DNA of 64,000 nt from Halodesulfovibrio sp. (GTDB taxonomy: Bacteria; Desulfobacterota; Desulfovibrionia; Desulfovibrionales; Desulfovibrionaceae): assembly GCF_025210605.1 (NCBI RefSeq), contig NZ_JAOARI010000027.1:1-64000 (forward strand). The letters are read 5' to 3'. The position numbers and the translations under genes were made by a program. The notes under the pieces were generated by a model. It was not told the origin of the DNA and searched no databases. It worked only from the letters and a program-made list of their open reading frames with translations. Shown here in pieces: positions 58,653 through 64,000 of the stretch (the first letter of the stretch is position 1; every line of letters begins with the position of its first letter).

Positions 58653-60659
58653 ATGGAAACTCCGACCCAAAGGACAGTACCTGCGAACCCGTTCGGTGAG
58701 CAATTTCGCACATTCCATTTTTACCCGTCAGAAAGCCATAAGCAAGTTGTCCACCGCATCACACGCGGACTGGAAGGAAACTGCGGTCTTATTCTGCTCA
58801 CGGGTGAAATAGGCATTGGGAAAACGTCTGTTTGCCGTCACCTTATGCAATCCTTCGGGGAATCCTATGTCTTTGCAGAAAGCGGTAACCCGTTTTTAAA
58901 ACCAGCGGAGCAGTTGTATCATTTCTGCAAGCAATTCGGTGTTGATACAACTGGGCGCAACTCCATACATGACCTGACAGAAGCGCTGCACGTATTCTTC
59001 ATTGAACAGGCAGAAGCAGGAACTAAACCTGTTATCATTATGGATGAAAGCCACCTTCTGGCTACAGAACATTTTTCTTTGTTGCTTGTGCTGTACAACA
59101 TGCGCCAAGGCTCCATGCCACTGGTGCAGATCATACTTATTGGTCAAGTTGAGATCATGGACAGACTTCGCGAACCGGGCTTTGAAGCGCTTAACCAGCG
59201 AATCGGTGTCCGCTGTGAACTTTCCCCTCTCAATGTACAAGAAACAATGAACTACATCCGGTTCAAACTGGAACACGCGGAATTTCCAAACCAGAATGTT
59301 TTTGAGCAAAAAACGCTCAAGAAAATCTGGCAGGTAACTGGTGGTCTACCACGCCTGATTAACCACGCATGTTCACATGCTCTTGACCAAATTTCTTTTA
59401 CAGGTGCACAGACTGTTTCTGAAAAGCTCATCGATGAAGTTTCTTCAGACCCGATGTATCAAGACCTGTTTACAATCCGTACCAAAAAAGACACGCAAAA
59501 ATACCGCGTTGCTGCTGGTGTTGTAACAGTTCTTTTCCTTGGTGTTCTTGCTGCAAGCCAACTTTCACTCTTCTCTGATACGAAGAATATGCTTACGGAA
59601 AACACCGACGCTATAGTGGCAACACATCAGGAGACACCACCTGCCATTGTTCAACAACAAGTCCAGCAGCAAGCAGCAAAGCCTCAACCAGCTATCGCTC
59701 AAGTTGCACCTGTTAATACACCTAGTTCAACTCCGCCCACTTCCAATCTATCTGGGGCAGGCGCACCAGCGCAATCTACACCGATTCAGCAGGTAGCTCA
59801 GGTGGAACAACAAGACAATGTACAGCTTAAATCAGTTCGTGTAACGCGCCCTGCTGTGAAGAAAACCGCACAGAAAGCGCAAGTAACACCGATTAATGTT
59901 ACACCTGTCCAAAACAAACCTGTTCAGGTTGAACCTGTAAAAACAGCCCCTGTTCAAGTTGCCACTGCGCCACAACCTCAGCAGCAACGCCAGCAAGCAG
60001 CTGCTCAGCCTAAACCGCAAGTAGCACAGCCTGCAAGCACTCCTGTGCAAAGTGAATCAATTCAGCAAACACAACAGGTCGCTCCACAAAATTCACCTGT
60101 CCAGCAACCTGTACACCATGTTGTGGCATCAACTGAACCAACAAAGCCAGTTGCGCCAACTGTTAGCCAAGCACCTGAACCTCCTGTTACCCAAGTACCG
60201 GTACAGCCAGTTCAGCAAGCTGTAGCAGCTGCACCTACGACTTCGCTTCAAAGCAATCAAGCAGTAGCACAGCAACCGCAGGCTACCGAGCCAGCATACA
60301 CATCTCAAAACAATTTGCCGATTGTGAATGAAGCTCCTGTAGTTTCGTTACCGCCATTGAGCACGGAGGAACAAACTCCTGCACCGGCATACTCTATTGC
60401 AAAACGTGAACCTGTATCGAAACCAGTTATCCATGAACCGGAAACAGTTATTCTCGATGAAGATACACACCCTGCAATCAAAGACTTACAAGTTTCAGCG
60501 GTAGCGTGGTCAGCAAATCCTGAGGCACGCATGGCTGTTGTGAACGATAGAATTTTCCACGAGGGTGACAAGGTTGGCGCTCTCACCCTTGAACAAATCA
60601 ATAAAAGCTATCTCATATTCTCTCTTGACGGCATTCGTTATAGAAAGAATGCGTCATAA
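58653..60659 (+). CDS. Fused GspA-GspB (ExeA-ExeB-like) secretion assembly ATPase
   Basis: 668 aa. AAA ATPase of the ExeA type (about 1-265): Walker A LTGEIGIGKTS, Walker B PVIIMDESHLL. One membrane segment (about 290-310, VAAGVVTVLFLGVLAAS). A 280-residue Pro/Gln/Val/Ala linker of near-repeats (QQPVQ, VQPVQ types). At the end a GspB-type domain of about 65 residues (VSAVAWSANPEARMAVVNDR, LTLEQINKSYLIFSLDGIRY). GspA/GspB help the secretin GspD through the cell wall. Two proteins in Aeromonas; here one chain. No peptidoglycan-binding domain is evident in the linker. Confidence 0.82.
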   Translation: METPTQRTVPANPFGEQFRTFHFYPSESHKQVVHRITRGLEGNCGLILLTGEIGIGKTSVCRHLMQSFGESYVFAESGNPFLKPAEQLYHFCKQFGVDTTGRNSIHDLTEALHVFFIEQAEAGTKPVIIMDESHLLATEHFSLLLVLYNMRQGSMPLVQIILIGQVEIMDRLREPGFEALNQRIGVRCELSPLNVQETMNYIRFKLEHAEFPNQNVFEQKTLKKIWQVTGGLPRLINHACSHALDQISFTGAQTVSEKLIDEVSSDPMYQDLFTIRTKKDTQKYRVAAGVVTVLFLGVLAASQLSLFSDTKNMLTENTDAIVATHQETPPAIVQQQVQQQAAKPQPAIAQVAPVNTPSSTPPTSNLSGAGAPAQSTPIQQVAQVEQQDNVQLKSVRVTRPAVKKTAQKAQVTPINVTPVQNKPVQVEPVKTAPVQVATAPQPQQQRQQAAAQPKPQVAQPASTPVQSESIQQTQQVAPQNSPVQQPVHHVVASTEPTKPVAPTVSQAPEPPVTQVPVQPVQQAVAAAPTTSLQSNQAVAQQPQATEPAYTSQNNLPIVNEAPVVSLPPLSTEEQTPAPAYSIAKREPVSKPVIHEPETVILDEDTHPAIKDLQVSAVAWSANPEARMAVVNDRIFHEGDKVGALTLEQINKSYLIFSLDGIRYRKNAS

Positions 60660-60704
60660 CTATGCGATAGACTTTTGTTTTACAGAACCAATAAGGAGAG
60701 AATA

Positions 60705-61157
60705 ATGGATATACAATCTACAAAACCAAAACACTCTAAAGAGTCTGGCTTCACACTGATGGAGCTTATGGTTGTTATTGTAATTTTGGGCATTTTAGCA
60801 TCGATTGTTGTGCCACGTTTTCTTGATGAACCACACAAGGCGCGTGTTATTAAAGTAAAAATGCAAATTCAGGGTTTATCCACAGCGGCTAAAAAATACT
60901 ACCTTGATAACGGCTTCTACCCAAGCACCGAGCAAGGTCTGCAAGCTCTTGTTGAAAAACCTACCGTAGGTCGTATTCCTAAACATTACCCGACTGGTGG
61001 CTACATTGCTAAAATCCCTAATGATCCATGGGAAAACGAATATGTCTACCTCTCTCCGGGTGAGCATGAAGCTTTTGACATAATATCCTTTGGTGCTGAT
61101 GGCGAAGAAGGCGGAGAAAACGACGGTGAAGATATCCAAAGCTGGAACCTTGAATAA
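60705..61157 (+). CDS. gspG: Type II secretion major pseudopilin GspG
   Basis: 150 aa from the ATG at 60705 (AAGGAGAG upstream). Prepilin leader ending SGFTLMELMVVIVILGILAS, with cleavage after Gly and Glu at +5. The C-terminal part has the GspG calcium-site pattern (YPTGGYIAKIPNDPWENEYV in parts, DIISFGADGEEGGENDGEDI). Builds the pseudopilus piston. Confidence 0.93.
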   Translation: MDIQSTKPKHSKESGFTLMELMVVIVILGILASIVVPRFLDEPHKARVIKVKMQIQGLSTAAKKYYLDNGFYPSTEQGLQALVEKPTVGRIPKHYPTGGYIAKIPNDPWENEYVYLSPGEHEAFDIISFGADGEEGGENDGEDIQSWNLE

Positions 61158-61632
61158 CAAGCATTCCGCAGGGTTCACCCTATTTGAACTACTGATTGTA
61201 ATGGCGATTATGGGCATGATGTTCGGAATGCTCGTTCTCAACATTAATATCGGTTCTCCTTCCGGTGATATGAAAACTGCAATCCGAAGAATTTCGGGAG
61301 CAGTATCAGAAGCACGGTCACGCGCCTTATTAAAGCGAACTCCCTTGGAGTTGCACTTTAAGCGCGAAGGCTTGGAACTGTTTCAAACAATAGACAGTAA
61401 GAAGCTTAAAATTGGCAGTGCCCCGTTACCGGCTGATGTGTTCATTGAAGATGTTGAAATTGATGGAGAACACGGAAAACGTGTGCTCATATTTCAATCA
61501 AAAGGCATCACTCAGCCAGCAACCATCAGTTTATCGACAGACGATGAGTGGCAGATTGTTTTAATCCGTCCCATTCAAGGTATTGAACTTCGCGATGGAA
61601 AACGTCCTCGCAAAAACAGATTGACCGAGTGA
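61150..61632 (+). CDS. gspH: Type II secretion minor pseudopilin GspH
   Basis: About 160 aa if started at a TTG at 61150, which gives NNKHSAGFTLFELLIVMAIM, a normal short leader; the ORF is open back to 61090. It overlaps gspG by eight bases. Prepilin cleavage at G-F with Glu at +5. Beta-rich C-terminal GspH domain (LLKRTPLELHFKREGLELFQ). Pseudopilus tip component. Confidence 0.82.
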   Translation: MNNKHSAGFTLFELLIVMAIMGMMFGMLVLNINIGSPSGDMKTAIRRISGAVSEARSRALLKRTPLELHFKREGLELFQTIDSKKLKIGSAPLPADVFIEDVEIDGEHGKRVLIFQSKGITQPATISLSTDDEWQIVLIRPIQGIELRDGKRPRKNRLTE

Positions 61633-61642
61633 GACTATACTT

Positions 61643-62596
61643 ATGATGCGTCACATCTTTTATTCATTGCTGGTTGCCAGTGTTCTGCTTAGCGGTTGTG
61701 CGGCTAAGAACGCTAAGAACACCCAAACCTCAGCGCCAGTAGCAGGAAGTGAGGCGGCTATTGCTGCCAGCCTTCATAAAGAAGGTAACTTATCAGAAGC
61801 ATTAGAGCACTATGCAAAAGCAATTGAAGAAAAAGAAACTCCGCAATTGCGTAACGGCGCAGGTGCTGCTTTGCTGGAAGGCGGAAATCCTCAGGATGCC
61901 CTTCAAGAATTTAACAGGGCACTGGTATTCTACCCTGCTTCTCCAGAGTTACTTACCAACAAAGGTACTGCTGAAATTTTACTCGGTAATGACGATTCTG
62001 CCGAAGAGTCATTCGATAAAGCATTAAGCTACGCCCCGAACAACCCTGCTGCGTTGAACGGCAAGGCTCTTATTCTGCTCCGCAAAAAAGAGTATGAATC
62101 AGCGCTTATTCTTCTCATTAAAGCAGCAAAAGAAGCGCCAGAAGACAAAGCGATCATTTTTAACAAAGCACTTTCCTTCGAAGCAACTGGCTTGCTTGAA
62201 GATGCAGATAAAACTCTGACAAAAGTTCTGGAAAATGATCCTGAGGATGCAGAGGCACGCAACGCACGCGGTATTGTTCGCATGAAACGCAAAAAATACG
62301 AACTTGCTCGCGATGACTTTACGTTTGCCATTGCTCTTTCTCCAACCACTGGCATTTTCTACTACAACAAAGCGATTCTGGAACAACGTTTGATGGAATA
62401 CGAAAAAGCTGTAACAAACTACACTCGCTCCATTGCATACGATCCAGATAACCCAGCAGCATACGTAAACCGAGGAGAAAGCTACTTCCTTCTCGGCAAA
62501 AAAGAAAAAGGCTGCAAAGATTTAGAAAAAGCCTGTGATGCAGGACTTTGCGAAAAGTTAGAAAGCTACCATACTGCTCGTCTCTGCATGGATTAA
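61643..62596 (+). CDS. Tetratricopeptide-repeat lipoprotein
   Basis: 317 aa. Lipoprotein signal with lipobox LLSGC (Cys about 19), then at least seven tetratricopeptide repeats (SLHKEGNLSEALEHYAKAIE, AYVNRGESYFLLGKKEKGC). Position at the end of the secretion genes suggests a pilotin-like or assembly role, as for PilF/PilW, but the match is only general. Confidence 0.8.
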   Translation: MMRHIFYSLLVASVLLSGCAAKNAKNTQTSAPVAGSEAAIAASLHKEGNLSEALEHYAKAIEEKETPQLRNGAGAALLEGGNPQDALQEFNRALVFYPASPELLTNKGTAEILLGNDDSAEESFDKALSYAPNNPAALNGKALILLRKKEYESALILLIKAAKEAPEDKAIIFNKALSFEATGLLEDADKTLTKVLENDPEDAEARNARGIVRMKRKKYELARDDFTFAIALSPTTGIFYYNKAILEQRLMEYEKAVTNYTRSIAYDPDNPAAYVNRGESYFLLGKKEKGCKDLEKACDAGLCEKLESYHTARLCMD

Positions 62597-62919
62597 TAGT
62601 ACACCGTTGTTTTTAGAATTGCGTTACGCGCGTTCCGAAACAAATTGGGTACAAAAAAATCCTATTCATAACTAAGTTGTAATAAACCAAAAAAGCCTCC
62701 TGTATTGTCACACAGGAGGCTTTCTTGGTTTATTCCTTCCATACTGCTGTCCGCGCAATCGAAAAATACGCATATTATATGCCTATACGTTTTATAAAAC
62801 ATTTTATAAATATTAAATAGACAATCCTATTCAAATATCAATTGCATATTTCCTCTACTACATCATAAGACAACCTACGTTTAATTATTTTTTATTTTTC
62901 AGAATTAGTCGGGGGTCTT
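62597..62919. other. Intergenic region (323 bp)
   Basis: It contains a terminator hairpin at 62692-62723, then about 190 AT-rich bases with a possible promoter for the next gene. Nothing else seen. Confidence 0.4.
62692..62727 (+). terminator. Terminator-like hairpin after the secretion gene block
   Basis: AAAGCCTCCTGT (62692-62703) pairs with ACAGGAGGCTTT (62712-62723) across an eight-base loop. The T-run is short and broken (TTTCTTGG), but A-runs upstream are long. Confidence 0.75.
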
Positions 62920-64000
62920 ATGAAAACTTTAACATACAAACTTAGCTTAGTACTGCTCTTATTCTCCATTTTAACGGGGTGCGGGGGTACTAAAGAAATA
63001 TCTCAAGAAACCACTACAAGTATCAAACAACCTACTACAATATCAGGGGCTGTTGTTGCAGCGCCAATTAACAACGCAACAGTCGAAGCCTACTGTAATG
63101 ACACATGGATACCTGTCGGTGTAACAGAGAATGGATACATTTCTTTCACTAAGTTAGATAAAATAACCACGTTCCCTGTATTACTCCGCGCCAATGCAAA
63201 CGGGCAGGGCGTAAATGCCAGAACAGGCTCTACCTTCAAAGCAGAACTGCGCGGGATAATGATGTCCCGCGAGGAAAAAGTATATTTAACACCAGTAACA
63301 ACCCTTGGGGCGTTTTTCTTTGAAGCAGGCGGGAGCACGACCAAAGCCGCTGAAAGTGCCAAAGCTAAAATCAAAAATTTAGTGCAGTACACACTCGGTT
63401 TTGCCGATGTTGATCCATATGCAAACCCTCTTGGTGATGCGTTATTTAAACATGAAGTTGTGCAGCAAGCTTTTATGGTGACATTGGGCATTAAAGAAGA
63501 AACCGACCATACCTCTATGGAGCAATTTACCACTGTCATTGCTAATGTCGCTGAAAACATGAAGCATGATACATTTCTCGGAGCTGCAAAAAAAGTAAAT
63601 ACCAAACTTGGTTCAACTGTCCGAGAATATATAAAACAGCAACAAGGAACTATCGTTCGACGCGCAGCAGCATTACTCTACGACCATACTCGCGATCCAA
63701 TTGACCAAGAAAAAGAGCAAGAAGAACTCGCTGACAGTATGAGTGCTATCATTGAAACGTTGCTGCTTGATGAGGAATCTTCCGAATCATTTATTTGCGA
63801 GAAAATTACTGACAAAAGCGATATTGGCATACCTCTACAGCCAGCAATGTATTCTCCTAAAAAAGCAAACCCTACTCCACTACGATTCCGAGTAGTTCTG
63901 TTAAGCAACAAAAACTCTGTTACAGAACTGACTAATAATGGAACCAAGAAACTGGTGTCACCCTTCAATGGCGGCTTTACCATAACGGAAGTCCCCGCAG
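62920..64000 (+). CDS. Lipoprotein, incomplete at the window end
   Basis: At least 360 aa, open at 64000. ATG at 62920 with GGGGG upstream. Signal with lipobox ILTGC (Cys about 21), then TISGAVVAAPINNATVEAYC, a carboxypeptidase-regulatory-like beta domain found in many surface lipoproteins, then a helical region (about 145-290). A secretion substrate or a surface binding protein is possible. I do not recognise a specific family. Confidence 0.75.
   Translation, partial: MKTLTYKLSLVLLLFSILTGCGGTKEISQETTTSIKQPTTISGAVVAAPINNATVEAYCNDTWIPVGVTENGYISFTKLDKITTFPVLLRANANGQGVNARTGSTFKAELRGIMMSREEKVYLTPVTTLGAFFFEAGGSTTKAAESAKAKIKNLVQYTLGFADVDPYANPLGDALFKHEVVQQAFMVTLGIKEETDHTSMEQFTTVIANVAENMKHDTFLGAAKKVNTKLGSTVREYIKQQQGTIVRRAAALLYDHTRDPIDQEKEQEELADSMSAIIETLLLDEESSESFICEKITDKSDIGIPLQPAMYSPKKANPTPLRFRVVLLSNKNSVTELTNNGTKKLVSPFNGGFTITEVPA

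Noticed and set aside
61090..61150. Longer start for GspH at 61090
   Set aside because: It would overlap gspG by 68 bases and give a 30-residue leader; the TTG at 61150 gives a normal short prepilin leader.

Overview
The window looks like a chromosomal segment of a moderately AT-rich, Gram-negative sulfate reducer of the Desulfovibrionaceae; Halodesulfovibrio or a close relative is my best guess. The grounds are gene content: a secreted (periplasmic) CbiK-type cobaltochelatase next to a cobalamin riboswitch and a BtuCDF-like importer, several sigma-54 activators, Desulfovibrio-style GC-rich dispersed repeats, LpxC, a type II secretion cluster and a GAK-type gene set. The assignment is inference; no 16S rRNA is present.

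Layout. 1-330: dispersed repeats and a terminator. 326-3540 (minus): an ADP-forming acyl-CoA synthetase with an IclR regulator. 4223-12840: a REC-less sigma-54 activator, a large exported TPR protein, a MEMO-family protein, then a histidine-kinase-like protein and an NtrC-like regulator that have each lost their phosphorylation residues, followed by repeated TCCG-N6-CGGA palindromes and a candidate small RNA. 12966-18768: a Gate-domain membrane protein, the cobalamin riboswitch, cbiK, a cobalamin/siderophore-type ABC importer and cbiL. 19027-20762 (minus): umuDC. 20890-23699: EcfT, a His-rich metal permease, MarR and MntP. 23747-27013 (minus): a chemoreceptor and TlyA. 27351-31704: rpmE, a DUF1385 gene, prfA, prmC and lpxC, the last behind a strong -24/-12 promoter match. 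32179-46179: five tRNAs, tuf, rpmG, secE, nusG, rplKAJL and rpoBC.

46321-54113 is the most interesting part. It is an eight-gene run directly after rpoC: an XXXCH protein, a PHP-like putative hydrolase, an amphi-Trp protein, a PhoU/APH-kinase fusion, a RimK-like ATP-grasp enzyme, an HprK-related kinase, a CofD/YvcK-like protein and a second amphi-Trp protein with a His/Cys-rich tail. As I recall the family names, this is the uncharacterised GAK system. Its last gene ends at an A AAA AAG slippery heptamer with a Shine-Dalgarno-like stretch upstream and a stem-loop five bases downstream. A -1 shift there would add 78 residues and carry translation to just before the operon terminator, so I predict programmed frameshifting, or else a homopolymer error.

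54196-55341 (minus) is an aromatic amino acid permease, followed by a 1.2 kb AT-rich gap. 56579-62596 is a type II secretion block (GspL, GspM, a GspA-GspB fusion, GspG, GspH, a TPR lipoprotein). The window ends inside a lipoprotein gene. No CRISPR array, insertion sequence or prophage was seen.
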